Origin: Isoetes taiwanensis
Lineage: Eukaryota > Streptophyta > Lycopodiopsida > Isoetales > Isoetaceae
Reading direction: 5' to 3'
Assembly (NCBI GenBank): GCA_021234155.1
Contig: JAJEKV010000032.1
Span: 2,698,783-2,762,782, forward strand
DNA length: 64,000 bases
In this document: in pieces, positions 1 through 12,930 of the stretch
Position numbering within the stretch: the stretch's first letter is position 1
Layout of the letters: every line of letters begins with the position of its first letter
Program-made: the position numbers and the translations under genes
Notes under the pieces: generated by a model
What the model was told of the DNA's origin: nothing
Databases searched by the model: none
The model's input: the letters and a program-made list of their open reading frames with translations, nothing else

Positions 1-2220
1 CTCCAACATGACAAGGTGGCTCAAACATGCCACATGGGCTTCAACATGCCACCCTGGGCTCCCAGCATGCGAGGTGGCTCAGAGCAGCTCTGCGATGGGC
101 TCCAACATTGTGCAGGTGGCTCCTAACATCTACACCTAGGCTCAAACGTGCAGGGGTGGCTCCAACATGCCACTGGGCTCCAGCTGTGACAAAGTGGCTC
201 AAACATGCCACCTAGATAGCGTGCTCAGGCATGCCTTGTGGGGAGCTCCAACATGCCACTGTGCTCCAACTTTCCCGAGGTGGCTCATTGGGCTCCAGCA
301 TGCCACCTAGGCTCCGGCATTCCTAGGTGAAACCGAGCTACCAGGCTCAAAACATGCCATCGCGGGGATCCACTTAGACTCCAACATGCCAAGGGTGGCT
401 CTGACATGCACTTTGAGCTCAGCAGCCAAGGTGGCTCAAACATGCCACCTAGGCTCCCCAACATGCACCACCTAGGGCTCAAACATGCGGGGTGGACTCA
501 AAACATACCACCTAGGCTCCAGCATGCCAAGGTGGCTCAAACAATCCGTGGGCTCCACCACCCACCTGAAGCTCCAACATGCCAGGTAAAGGCTCCCTGT
601 ATACCACCTAGGCTTAAATATGCCAAGTTGGCTCAAACATGCCACCCTAGGCTCAACATGCCACCTAGGCTCCAGAAACATGCCAAAGAATTTAGGCTCA
701 AACATCTGCGTGGGCTCCAACATGCCATCTAGGCTCCAACATGCCAATTGGCTCAAACGTACCACTAGGCTCCAACATGACAAGGTGGCTCAAACAGCTA
801 CCACATGAATACAACGTACCACCTAGGCTCCAACATGCCAAGGTAAGGTACATGCTATGCCAGTGGGCACCACCTAGGAGAAACTCCAACATGACAAAAT
901 GGCTCAGGCAGCCTGCACACTGGGGCTCCAGCGTGCTCAAAACATGCCACACAGCGGGCTCCAACATGCCACCTATGCTCCAACATGCCAAAGAGGTGAA
1001 AACAAACATCTCCCAGGAGCTCCAAGCTTGTGCCACCCTAGGCTCTGCTTGCGAGGAGTGGCTCAAACGCTCTCACGTGGTCTCCAGCATGCCACCCTAG
1101 GCTCCCAACATGCCACCTGAAACCAACATGCAAGGTGAGCAAACCTCACCACTGAAGCTCCAGCGTGCTCCGGAAACATGCCAAGGTGGCTCAAACTGGC
1201 AAGTGGGCTCCAGCAGCCTCCTGGGCTCCAGCATGCCATGTGGGCTCCAACATGCCAAGGTGAAGCAAACATGCCACCTAGGCTCAAACATGCCAAGGTG
1301 GCTCCCACATGCCAAGGTGGCTCCAACATGCAGGTGGCTCCACATGCCAAGGTGGCTCCAACATGCCACCTAGTCAGGCTTATGACAAATGAGCTCCAAA
1401 CGTACCACCCTGGGCTCCAACATGACAAATGGCTCAGGCATGCCACTGGGCTCCAACATGCTCAAACATGCCCTTGAGGCTCCAACATGCCACTATGCTC
1501 CAACTTGCGAGGTGAAATAAAATGTCTGCGTGGGCTCCAGCATGCCACCTGGGCTCCAGCATTCCCTGGGTGACAAACCACTAAGCTCCAGGCATGCCAA
1601 GGTGGCTCAACATGCCACCTAGGCTCCAACATGCCATAGGAGCAAACATGCGGGTGGCTCCAGGCATCTGAGTGGGCTCAAACATGCCACTTGGGCTCCA
1701 ACATGCCACCCTGGGCTCAAACATGCCATGGACTCCATGTGCCATGTGGGCTCCAACATGCCAAGGTGGCTCAAGGCATTGCCACCCTGGGCTCAAAAAT
1801 GCCAAGGTGGCTCCAACATGCCAACTAGGCTCCAACATGCTCAAACATGCCAGACTCTGGCATGCCACCTGTGTTCCAACTTGCCAAGGTGGCTCAGGTA
1901 TGCCACGTGGGCTCCAACATTCTCGGGTGGCTCAAGCATGCCCGCCTTGAGGGCTCCAACATGCCACCCTGGGAGGCTCCTAACATGCGAGGTGGCTCAA
2001 ACTGTCTGCGTGGTCTCAACATGCCACCTGGGCTCCAACATGCCAAGGTGGCTCCAACATGCCAAGGTGACTCGAGCATGCACCATATAGGCTCCAGCGT
2101 TATCAAACATGCCAAGGTGAAGCTCCAAACTTGTCTCCCGCGTGGGCTCCAACATGCCACATATGTCCAGCATGCCATGTGGGCTCCAGTAGGGTGACAG
2201 AGCATTTGCACTGGCTCAGA
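1..2220 (+). repeat. Satellite array, 19-bp units paired as about 38 bp
   Basis: Degenerate head-to-tail units alternate between GGCTCCAACATGCCACCTA and GGCTCAAACATGCCAAGGT, each 19 bases. The array runs off the left edge and dissolves near 2200. Units carry CCTAGG palindromes and dyads such as GGTGGCTCCAACATGCCACC (1351-1370). Because 19 is not a multiple of three, open frames of HAKV/APTCQ type appear in all frames of both strands; they are repeat artefacts and not genes. Confidence 0.95.
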
Positions 2221-3650
2221 GCGTGCCAGGGTGGGAGTTAGACCTGTCATGGTGGAATGGCCCTGGGGACCAGTGCATGGAATGGGCAGAGGCATCTTGG
2301 GGCCTCATGGGTTAAGAGCCCTCTGAGCCGGTGGGCGTGTTGGGACATGAGCTGCTGGAGAGGGTGATGCTGAAACTTGGGGTGCAGGAATGAGTGGTGA
2401 GATGGTGAGAATGGGTTCGTTTTGGAGGTGGAGTGCATGGTGGCAGGTGCCAGGAGGCTGGTGAGCATGGAAGGTTTGGGACCATCAACTAGGCATCAGC
2501 CCTCCCTCATGAATGGTGCGTGCATGCAGAGATCGTGGAATCCATTGGGATAGACCTGAGAATAAAGTATGTGTTGGGACTGTTGAAGATGGGAGATGGG
2601 ATACTGATCAGGTGCCTTGGGAGACATGGTAGAAGCTGGGTTCAGACAGCGAGCAATGGTTGGTTATCAGCCCACTCGTGTGAGGTCAAAATCAGAGCAG
2701 GTAACAGGCTTGTTTGGAGTTCATTAGGACCGGCAACAGATGGCTTCGATAATTTGGTGCATGACTCATGTTGCCAAGGTACTGGCCTCGAGAACAGGCT
2801 AAAGCGTAAAACCTACGGCAGCTTCAGCACGTTTGTTTGGGAGGACCCTCCCTGGATAACTAAGTCTGCTTAACTACTAAACACACATCTTGAACCGATG
2901 CTTGGCTCTGGGGATTTGGATCTATTGGCCATCCAAATGATCCCAAATAAATTTACTCTTGCAAAGGCGCTTTTGACTTCTAATTGCCACAACGAGGAGG
3001 AGGAGGATAACTCAAACCCCCATTCCATCGGTTCCTATTGCTTCATGTGTTTTTCAATTGCGGCTTCTCAACCATGTTCCAGTGCAGCAGAGCTAAAACT
3101 TCGACCATAACATCAACCCTTCAATAACACAGCAACACCACGGGGTTTACGTTTGAGGAGGCTCTATCCTAGTCGAAGTTCGACCAAATCTTACCTGATA
3201 TCATCCGCGGATGGGAGGATGTTGGCGCGCCAGATGAACCTTCGGCTTCCGGGCGATTGCCAAAGATCTCTCAAGAACCCCAACCCGCGGGCCAGACTGT
3301 TTCCCTCGAGGAGCTATGAGCGCGTCGGAATTCCATGCGCTACGGAGACCAAGTTCGTGGAGCGAACTGCCCCTTTCCGAAGCGCCAAAGTAGCTCATAT
3401 TGTCCAGCTTATGTTCGTAGTCAGTGTGGTCTAGAGGTGGGCTGGAATCACGCCATGTAGAGGTTCGTGTTTTCGTTGCAAAATGGCCAGGTGTAACTTG
3501 GTCTCCTAAAGGGTAATTTGATAAGATTCGGATGGCATATGGCCGAAGTCGAGATCTACATTCAGAGACCTTTATCTTGCCGACGACAAAATGCCTCTAC
3601 CAAAAATTCCAAAGGTTATCATATTTCTTGCATGAAGTCACATCATCATG
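2221..3650. other. No recognised gene; unassigned sequence
   Basis: The longest open frames are 117 codons (2520-2873, +) and 93 codons (3153-3434, +). Neither shows a motif, signal or splice context that I can recognise. The segment is more GC-rich and less repetitive than its neighbours, so an old element fragment is possible. Confidence 0.4.
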
Positions 3651-4010
3651 CCCACATGGCATGTTTGAGCCACCTTGGCATGTTGGAACTGCCGTGGCAT
3701 GTTAAACCTCTTAGCATGTTGATTCGTGGCATGTTAGATTGCCTAGATGGCATCACGCGTATTTGGAACTAGGTGGCATCACATGCCAAGGTGGCTCCAA
3801 ACGTACGTGGAGCTACAACATGCCACCTAGGCTCTGATAACATGCTGAATTGGCTCCAACGCCACCACCAAATCAAACATGCCAAGATAACTCAAATATA
3901 CCACTAGGCCCCAACATGCCAAAGGTGGCTCAAACGTACCCGTGGGCTCCAACATGCCACTTAGGCTCAACATGCCACCTAGGTAAAACATGGCATGGTG
4001 ACATGGCATG
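3651..4010. repeat. Outlying satellite patch with an internal inversion
   Basis: The same 19-bp unit appears in reverse orientation at 3651-3760 (GCATGTTTGAGCCACCTTGG) and in forward orientation at about 3770-4010 (ACATGCCAAGGTGGCTCC). The orientation switches near 3765. Confidence 0.85.
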
Positions 4011-4554
4011 CCAAATAGAAACAAGGCTAAGTTTTGACTAGGCTAAAATGAAAGATGTCATCTTTGGTCTTTTCATTGGGTGATGTTAATAAATTTTGGG
4101 TGACATGGCTAGATGATGGGCACGGACATGATGAGGCTTGGACATGCAAGAAATATGATATCCTTTGGAATTTTAATGGAAGTTTGGCAAAGGGGATGGA
4201 ATGGAGGATCTTCTTGACACCCTTCCCCATCCCGAACTAGGCGGGACTTTGTCGCGGCTTCCTCCCGCGAAGGGAGAGACTAGACCCAAGAGGCTAGACC
4301 GGCCGGTATTGGCGTGAATGTCGCTCAATGGTGATCTTCACCTATTTTGAAGTAGAATCTTGATGATTTATTCCGAAGGGCAAAACTTTGGCTTGAGTTC
4401 TTGGCCGAGCTTAAAGAGGCAATATTATTTTGAGCGATCTGCGGCGATTTCTTTGAAAGCGGGGGCTTTGAGCGGTTTTGAAAAGAGCTTTATTTCTTAG
4501 AACAAGGCTCCAAAATCTGTTTCTTCCAAACAATTGAATCTTAGCGATTCTTTG

Positions 4555-4660
4555 GGCTCCAACATGCCACTGAGCTCCGGCAGCTATGCGAGTGAAACCG
4601 GGCTATACCACCTAAGCTCAAGCATGCCATCTAGGCACTCAAGTAGTGACATATGGCATG
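4555..4660 (+). repeat. Degenerate satellite remnant
   Basis: About five damaged copies of the GGCTCCAACATGCCA unit, detached from the main array. Confidence 0.75.
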
Positions 4661-6469
4661 CCCAAGTAATGGCATCTCCTTGTTAATTCGATCGAGGTTC
4701 TCGGCCATCGATCCTAGAAACTCCATTGAAGACACATACTATAGTTTACAATATATATATAAGAGCTATAAATAATATCGATGTTCTTTTGCCCCAAAGT
4801 GAGAGATTTTGGGCTTGAGTTGCCCCCATATTGCATATGGACATGGCATATGTTCAATGGCACCGTTTCCTAGCACAAAGCCCGATAAGCTTGGGTATAC
4901 CATTACTTGCATTTACACTTTGGTAGGTATGGAAGCACATGTAGGTACATAGCACTAGGGGACCGGGGAAATATCAACGGTCAAGATGAAAAGCATCGCT
5001 TCCAACCATGGAGTGTTGCCTCGTGGCAATCTCATGGCGAGAAAATGAGCGAAGAGATTATGATAAGTCCCTTGATAGACTAAGGCTCATTTGAGGTAGG
5101 CTCATTTTTAGAATGTTCACGTATAAACCGGGTCGCGAGGAGGATTGCCCTCCCAAATGGCGAGTAACTCTAAGTTGTGGCTAGTAGGGGGTTCATGAGC
5201 CCTAGGCGGGAGCAATAGCTCAAGCCATTGGGGGCGCTAAATTCTGTAACTCAATATTTTAAATAATATATCTTTCCCCAGCTAGAAACAAAAAGAATGG
5301 ATTAATCCCATTTTGACCTTTGTTTTGGCAGAGATGAATAGCCTAAACTATTGACCATTGAAATATTATCACACTTTATATACATATTATATTCATTATC
5401 TATTGATTGATATTAATACGCTATTATAGCGTCCGGATAAAAATGAAACCAAAGGGCTAAGATCTCGATCTTCGTCTTCCTATCGATTAATTTGAACTTG
5501 CGATTGGGCGGGCTTCTTTAAGGCGGGATTGGAACATTTTTGGCGGTTACGCTCTTCTTGGTGAGGAAAAGACTGATTAAATCTCTCTTTCTTTCCTTTT
5601 CTCTGTCCGGTTTCTTAACCGAATCACGATATTTAAGCCTTTCTAAATTACGATCGCTGGTGGGTCTTCTTCTCTGCTTCTCTTCAAAGATGAAACCTTG
5701 ATCAAGCTTTGGTATGCGTGATTTTGTCCCAACATACCCTTTGATCATACTCATTTGCTTTGCTTTTCAGGATCTCCTTTTTGTGATTCATCCTGTCCTC
5801 TTCTACCACAACTAAATTGTGTATGATGCCGTAAAAAGCTCTACTTTATCTTTGTTTTATGTGCTCTGGGTGGAGCGAATAGCGTGTTTGCTTAGTATTG
5901 GGCTTGTTGGTAATGAGAACGGCACGGATCATTTGGAAAGGTGCGGTTATCTGCGCTTGCCCAATAGAATACTGAAACTTGAATTTTTGTGCTTTGTTTG
6001 AAACTTGAATTTTGTGCTTTGTTTGAAGGCACGGGCGGGTTTGAAGGTGTGTTAGTCTTCCGACATAGCACGGATCGATGAAAAATGAGCATGCGGGATC
6101 ATGTCGCACAACAATGCGTTTCCTCTTGTTTGATCAAGAGATACTTGATGCACGCTAACAAAAGTAGCAGTAGAAGCGGTATCATGCATGCTTTTTATGC
6201 GATGCGGTTATGTATATAATCGTTGTTCTCTAACAACGGTATCACGAGTGAAGCTTAACATCAATGTAGATTCTAAAGCAATTAAAAATCGGTAGACGTT
6301 CTTTTTGTATGATGATCTAGGCATTTTTGAACATGATTATTTTTTCCTTATCGCGAGATCGATGCTTAGTCTTGAAAGTAAGGATCGATGATCTGAGAAG
6401 ACGTTTCTTATCAAAATTAAGCAACAATTGGTTGTGGGAATTATCTTTGCAACTAACAAAGGGTTTAAA
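4661..6469. other. No recognised gene; AT-rich intergenic sequence
   Basis: Contains short AT runs (4750-4760) and scattered short open frames. A 78-codon charged frame at 5518-5754 (minus) is not recognised. GAAACTTGAATTTTTGTGCTTTG is repeated in tandem with slight change at about 5977-6024. Confidence 0.4.
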
Positions 6470-7475
6470 TTCTAGAATGGGACTGTAAAGAAACCAACAA
6501 AGCGTGATAGATAGGCTTCTCATTCATCTCCGTAGTTGCTACCACAATGGTGGGCGATGGGTAGCCGCACACATCACGAACTACCCACGAAAAATAAAGG
6601 AAAATCCAATTATATCATTTGGACCCCAAAGCAAAATACAATGCTAATAGATGAGTGGTGATGTACTGCTTAGAAAGCTTATCACCGGGATTAAAAGAGC
6701 CAGCCCTTCGGGTTTTCGAGGAAAAACCCTAGTGATAAGCCCAACCCGACGGAACTGAACAAAGCGTAAAGGCATAGAATGCGGCTCCCAAAACCCAGCA
6801 TGGAGAAGTCGGCGGTCTTTCGCCAGCACGTACACGCATCACCAACACAACAAGCGAGAAGCATGCGAATATAGCATCGCGGTGGTGGAAAAAGCATCAC
6901 CAGTGATTGAAGGAAAAACATGATAAACATAGCTTATTGCAATAAACAAGAAGGGGAGGGTTCAAAGGAATAAAGATGCTGGCGAGAGGCTTAGATGAGG
7001 CGTGGATCGCGAGCGGCGCTTTTTGAAATAAGCGAACTCCCCGGCCAACGAGGCATGCACCGCTTGCATGCATGCATGACATGCATGCTCGTCCCATTCT
7101 AGAATGAAAGCGTCAGATATCTCGGATCGATCGGTCCCAGAATGGGACCGCAAAACAACAAAAGCGGAGCTACGAGAACTTCCTTACAAACTAGGATCAG
7201 GGCGGAGTCCGCGGGGCGAGGCCAAAAGGCCGATGGGATAGCAGAAAGATCGCCAAATTGGCTAAACCGGTGAGGAAGAAGCCCCTCCCACGGAAACAGT
7301 CAAAGAGAATAAAGATGCTGAGAGAAGAAGGCGCCCGATGAGGCGTGGATCACGGCTTGGCGCGCGAAATAAGCGAACTCCCAACTAAAGCGGGCATGCA
7401 GCGCATGCATGCATGACATGCATGCTTCGTCCCATTCGAATAAGCGATGGAGTATGTCACCGGATGCGATCACGG
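6470..7475 (+). mobile_element. Compound repeat copy A with inverted TTCTAGAATGGGAC ends
   Basis: Segment 1 starts at 6470 with TTCTAGAATGGGAC and ends about 7105 with GTCCCATTCTAGAATG, its inverted match. Segment 2 (7136-7441) starts CCCAGAATGGGAC and ends GTCCCATTCGAA. The two share GAATAAAGATGCTG, GATGAGGCGTGGATC and GCATGCATGACATGCATGC blocks. A second copy lies at 50357-51390 in the same orientation, and the similarity begins at the TTCTAGAATGGGAC edge, which defines the border. No coding capacity is seen, so a non-autonomous DNA element is the likeliest reading. Confidence 0.65.
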
Positions 7476-10270
7476 TCGAAAAAATGGAACACCATTCCAT
7501 CTAAAAGAGTTTAAAATTGGAAAAGTGGAACATCGACCATCTAAAGATTGTAATGCATTTTACGCTTTCAAATTATAATTCCATGAATTTCAATGTTTCG
7601 ATTGGCATCTAAATTATTTATCTAATGGGTGATACCTCCATTACCCGCTTTCCTTCCTTATTAATTAATGTTAGAATCTTAGAATTTGGATTACAATCTA
7701 ATATTATTATCTTGGGTGTGGGTTTGTTTGGAGTTTGCGATTCCCAAAGGCCTGCTATTTTAAAATAAACAAAATCAATAAAGGATCCATAGATATATTC
7801 ACTTTTAAATTGTGGTATATACTAATTTTTTTTCAATTGTGCACCCGCGTGTCAATATTTCATTAGTTAAAATATTGCTTTGTCATTTAAAAAGTATGCC
7901 ATGTGTTAATATTTCATTGGTTAGAAATCACATTTAAAAGTAATAGTATTAATGAAAAAAATATTTTATTTTTAACAAATTATACCCGATATCGATATTA
8001 TATTAAGTTATATTTTAAAAGTATGCCGGTGTCGATATTTCATTGGCATAAAGACACGTGGAAACAACATCTTTCTTTTTCTATGTGTACTAATAGTGCT
8101 TTTACATGTATTTATTTTAGAAAAACAATAGTTGAAACAGCATTAGAAACAATAGCTAGATTTGACCGCGAATTGGTACTTGGGGTGCAAATAACATGTA
8201 ATTTTTAAAACCATCTTACTTTGGCGTTGTAATTTAAGTTTACACATGTAGTAATATCTAAATAGCGGCGTGTTATTTTGATGAGCAACAGCGTATGGCT
8301 GAAGTGAAAAACCCGCGATCCGCGAAAAACCACCGCGTTGACAAAATTTTCACGAAAAACAATAGTGAAAAAAAGGACGCGTTGACAAAAAAGGGTGCCA
8401 AAAACCCGCGATTAAAATTTTTGCCAAAAACCACTTTGTCTCTTTGTCCACAAATGGGATAAAAGCGGGCCACGTGGACTTTTGGGGGCCATTTTGAAGG
8501 GTGTTGTTTTGGCATAAAACAACGCCGTCTGAAATAAAAACAAGCGTGGACCAAATTGGGAATTGAGTGTGCAACCTGATATGGCATGGATTATTTTAAA
8601 GCTGACTCTACCAACATGGATGAAGGCAATGCTTTGAGTGAATTTTTCTTTTATAATACCAAATCCATTCTCTACACACATTCTGCCTCTGAGGATCCTT
8701 TTAATAAATCGCCATGGAAACCCTTTCCATCGGGGAAAACTTTGATCGAAATCTTGAGGAGGGATATGCTGAATCCCAAAGGCATTGGTGGAATTATGGC
8801 AACTACAACCTCGATCGGCCATTTGTACGACTAATCTTTTACCTATCATCTAATAATAGAGTTCATGCATTATCGTTTGGCGACCCTTTCTTATAACAAA
8901 CTCTTAAAATTGATTTGCATCATGCACGAAACCCGGTCCATTTACCTGAGACATTAATGAAGAGTCTTTGGTGAGTAATACATCTTGCATAAAGCTGAGG
9001 AATGTCTCTTATTAGCGGAGTAATAGTCATCATCCTTGTCTTTGCTCCATGGTTTTCATACAAAAATAGATATGAGATCCATCAGCAGTCCTCAAAGAAT
9101 GTTGTTATACGTAGCATTTCAAAATATTTGTTTATGTCCAACAATCTTTAGTGCATTGGTAAAAGCAATGAACCTCTTATAAAGCATGATCTTGGATGCC
9201 AAAGCCAAAGAGTTATTTTTTGTGTATTGCATATGGCTTTACCTACATAAAATCTTTGACCTACATGCGAGGGTTTTCACCATGTGCTAAGAAATAAAAG
9301 CACCATAGCCTTTGTTTTAAGGATCAATAGGCGGTCTAACCTTCATTCAGGTATGATTAAAGTAAGGGACAATAAGACCAACTAGTTTCTCAAATCTGAC
9401 CCTCTTCATTCGATAGGCCGGGTACCCACATATCATCCTCAAAGAGGGAGGCAATTCAAGCATGATTATCAATGTTGTCCCAGCGTATTTATGCGCCTTG
9501 GACATGCAAAATCTCGGGGAGGCCTCCTTAATCTCGAAGAAGCTGCTAACAAGAGTGTAGAGATGCTGCATACATGTAATTGATATTATCTTCTACCTCT
9601 GCATTCTGCTCTAAAATGTCCATTGACCCTTCTGGTTCATTCTCATGTATCAAATGTAAACATAGCTTTGGAAAGCCAACCCGAGTTGAATAGCCCTCAA
9701 AAGCATGGCAATCATGCCCAAAATGACATGGATCCATCAAAATAATGCAAATACGGGCCAGAAAGTCTGATTCTAGAACAGAGATTGAATGCAAATGGCT
9801 TTCAAACACAAAATATGGGACACTAGAAACTAGAAAACAAGGATATGGGATATTTCGGAACTCACCAGGAGGCAAAATCTTGACTGTGGGATAATTGACG
9901 AAGCCAAGGAGAAGTGAGGAAGAAAAATCCCGGTGGATCTCCTTTCGATTCGAAAACTATCCTAACGGGCGATTAGAGGGGCGAGTGTCGTCCATCTCTC
10001 AACTTATCGGTATAATTTCTATCTCTGTAGTTACCGCGGCGAGAGTTAAAGACTGGAGCATCGCGGTAATAGAGATAGATAGATAGATAGTATTTTAGCG
10101 ATCCGCCACTGGCTGACATCAAAGCGGACATGTGACCACACACCACTACATTGCTTTGTTGGTACCTTTAACCACTTTACATTCGCGTCGTAGGTTTTGA
10201 CATAGCGATTCGGAAGTCGCGATTAAAGGCGTGGGTTTTGGCCTTGATTCGGAGATGCGATTAGAGCTGA
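7476..10270. other. No recognised gene; AT-rich sequence with short open frames
   Basis: A degenerate direct repeat around GTATGCC-GTGT-AATATTTCATTGG occurs near 7842, 7895 and 8021. Open frames at 8586-8834 (+, 82 codons) and 9546-9875 (minus, 109 codons, adjoining 9347-9571) are longer than most here but match nothing I recognise. They may be remains of an element or a host gene fragment. Confidence 0.4.
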
Positions 10271-10297
10271 TCTCAATTTCGAGACCTATAGTTGCTA

Positions 10298-10320
10298 GAG
10301 AGAGAGAGAGAGAGAGAGAG
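10298..10320 (+). repeat. (GA)n microsatellite
   Basis: Uninterrupted AG repeat, beyond the 3' end of the minus-strand LINE. A second purine repeat, (GA)n/(GGGA)n, lies at 11848-11881 beyond the other end. Confidence 0.9.
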
Positions 10321-10439
10321 GTTTGAAGTTTGAAATTTGTATTTATTGTCTTTGAAAAACCATCAGGTTCATAAGACATACATGTATCTTTTGCAATAAC
10401 AACAATCAATCAACATTAAATGATAAGTTACACTCATGT

Positions 10440-11840
10440 AACTAATCTTCCTCCTTCTCTAACTTTCTCCTCATCAAGAAAACTCTAGTTAATGACTCAC
10501 CTACTTGCCACATGTCCAATAAGAAACCACCAATAGTCGAAGCATGAAGACTGAAGAAGTGATTAAGAGTAAGGACATCGATTCCATAATGCTCTCTCAA
10601 GGCGTGGTACGCAGGGCAATGTAAAATAACATGTTCTTCATCTTCAACATTTGATCCGCATATCTTACAAGTCCTGAGCTCTACTTCAATCTGTAAATAA
10701 TGAGAGCTTGTCCTGATCCTGGAAATAGCATGCCTCTTCTTAACCGAAACATTCTCTTTTAAGTACTGCATTTCATGTAGTTCAAGATTCATAAATTGCG
10801 TATAATATAGCATTTTTCCACCACTTACTCATCCAACCCATGCCATCTACATACCACCCCTTATCAAAGCTCTCTTTTTGTGACAATCGTGGAAAGCTGT
10901 CCTCTTTCTTGTCTCCCATCCTGCTTAGATAGGTCAAAAATCTATATAAGGCTTCACATTCCATAGGGAGCATATCACATTCCGCCAACATGATTTCATA
11001 CGGTGTCTGCATTTTAACACCTAATTCACTATGAAGGAATTTCTTTTGCAGCCTTTCAACCTTCTGCCACTGTTCAAGAGGTAAGCCAGGCCCCCAAACC
11101 TCGCATCCACATAGGACTACGAGTTGCACTAGGGATTTAAACAACATTTTCTTTAGATTAAAATTCCATACGTCTATCTCTTTGCATTTTTTCTGCATTG
11201 CAAACAAGGCTTTAAGCCCCTCCTTCACCCGTTGCTCCAATGCCATGTTCCAACTAAAATTCTTTTTCAACTGAAAGCCCAAGATACTTGTAGCAAGATA
11301 CTATTTCAATTTGCCTGTCTTTGTACTTGAATTCATATTTATGATCAAACAGTGTACCAAAGAGAATAACTTTTTTTTGTTCAGATTTACCTCCATTCCC
11401 GCAGCATCACATAACTTCGCCATAGCATCCAAATGCTTCTGTAACCCCTCCTGGCTTCTCGAAAGCAACACTACATCATCTGCATAGAGTAAAAGCATGA
11501 TAGCATACCCTGCAACTAGCGTGCCTTCTCTCCCTAGTTCCTTTACCCATTTCTCCAGGTCATCTATAAAGATACCAAAAAGAGTAGGTGACAAAAGACA
11601 TCCCTGCTTGACCCTGATATTACTTTCAATCTTAATATCTGATTTTTCTGAAAATGGAAAGGAAACCTGAACCCATACCTTCTCATATAGCCTTAACACA
11701 ACATCTTTATATTCTATGGGCACCTTAATCCTGTCCAAGCTGTTCCATGATTTATTTCTTCCTACCATGTCAAAATGTGACCAGATGATATATGGTAGAA
11801 TGCTTAGGCCGGAATCCTGCTTGTTCTTTGGCTCTTACAT
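10440..11840 (-). mobile_element. 5'-truncated LINE: reverse transcriptase and zinc-binding end
   Basis: Read on the minus strand from about 11825: QAGFRPKHSTIYHLVTF (RT block 2), VKQGCLLSPTLFGIFIDDLE (block 4), LLLYADDVVLLSRSQEGLQK with the YADD catalytic box near 11490, then the thumb-like LKSLVQ/CGCEVWGPG segment. It ends CKICGSNVEDEEHVILHCPA, a CCHC zinc-binding module typical of plant LINE C-termini. Three frames must be joined (11768-11301, 11282-10782, 10813-10442), so it is inactive. The endonuclease domain and 5' end are missing. Confidence 0.9.
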
Positions 11841-11904
11841 TATTTTGAGAGAGAGAGGGAGGGAGGGAGGGAGGGAGAGAGCATGTTGGCGCCTAGGTGA
11901 TAAG

Positions 11905-12215
11905 GTTGAGCCACCTTGACATATTAGAGCCCACGCGGCTGGTTGAGCCCATGTGGCATGTTAGAGTGGGCGTGGCATGTTGGAGCCAACTAGGTAGCAT
12001 GGTGGATCCTAGGGGTACAACATTTGAACCACAGAAAATAATATATGAAATAATTAAACCATTGAAAAATATTTCATTAGAAATGGCATTTTTAGGCCAT
12101 TAATATTTGAATTGGAATGTTGGAGCCACCTTGGCATGTTGGAGACTAGGTGGCTTGTTTGAGCCACCTTGGCATGTTAAAGCCCATATGGCATGTTAGA
12201 GCCCTTATGGCATGA
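11905..12215 (-). repeat. Reverse-oriented satellite patch, split by about 95 bp
   Basis: TGGCATGTTAGAGCCC and GCATGTTGGAGCCACCTTGG units are the reverse complement of the 1-2220 array. An AT-rich segment (about 12013-12107) interrupts them. The patch directly abuts the upstream end of the minus-strand LINE. Confidence 0.85.
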
Positions 12216-12479
12216 TTCGTCTCCCTCATTGGAAAAAGTCCCATTTTATGGGCCTCCAAAAAATAGTCCACTGTTAGCCTCAATACTACTAAAGCTGAAT
12301 TCAAAGGCTTTCAAGAAATGGCACTCTTTTCCAAGATATGGGAGTTTCAATCAAGGAAATAATATAAAGTTTGTGGCAGGCTATATAACTTACTTTCCAA
12401 GGGAGAGGGAACAAAAATATCATCTTTATTAAAACATTTGGACACATGGCTACGCTTTTATCGCGAGAGCAACTTGATA

Positions 12480-12570
12480 TGATATTTTTCACTATCTGAT
12501 GTGTACAACCACCGGAAACAATTAGCTGATGGTCTCACTAAGCCATTCATTGGCTCAAAGCTTCAGTAGA
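12480..12570 (+). mobile_element. Copia C-terminal fragment (RNase H end)
   Basis: Encodes RKQLADGLTKPFIGSKLQ then stop. QLADGLTKP is the characteristic end of Copia polyproteins. Only this stub is recognisable. Confidence 0.7.
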
Positions 12571-12719
12571 TGAAGCAATCCCAACAGGGTACCTAAAGTT
12601 TTGTCTCCCAGTCTCTCTAATTTTCTGCTTGTGTTAGTGTTCAGTTTCAAGAGGAGTATTAATGTATGAAAAAACCCTAACCCTAATGGCCTATTCGATC
12701 TCTATGGATGTTAAAAATG

Positions 12720-12930
12720 TCTGTCTGTCCATCCATCCATCCATCCATCCATCTATAAACTCATTAAACTTATGGAAATATAAAATAGAGGAGTAACTCA
12801 TACATCAAGTTTAAACGTATGATTAAACTTCATACAAATAGTTTCTCCCATTCACACTCACCACAATTAACTGTATGATTAAACTTCATACAGATAGTTT
12901 CTCCCATTCACACTCACCACAAATGCCTAA
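12720..12930. repeat. (CCAT)n microsatellite and 52-bp tandem duplication
   Basis: CCAT repeats occupy about 12728-12753. At about 12819-12922 GTATGATTAAACTTCATACA and the following TTTCTCCCATTCACACTCAC occur twice in tandem. Two telomere-like units, CCCTAACCCTAA, lie just before at about 12675-12686. Confidence 0.8.

Noticed and set aside
27-2090. Many 60-130-codon open frames rich in HAKVAPTCQ or ACWSPG motifs on both strands
   Set aside because: They are translations of a 19-bp tandem repeat in every frame; no single frame is favoured.
7320-7385. Hammerhead-ribozyme-like core (CGATGAG ... CGCGAAA), with variants in the sister repeats
   Set aside because: The CUGANGA box has a mismatch, the stem flanking it does not pair with the sequence after GAAA, and the sister copies do not preserve pairing.
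8412-8849. 145-codon frame on the minus strand
   Set aside because: No motif, and it overlaps an equally open plus-strand frame; no basis to choose either as a gene.
12672-12690. Telomere-like CCCTAACCCTAA
   Set aside because: Only two units, next to a microsatellite; no sign of a telomeric or interstitial telomeric array.
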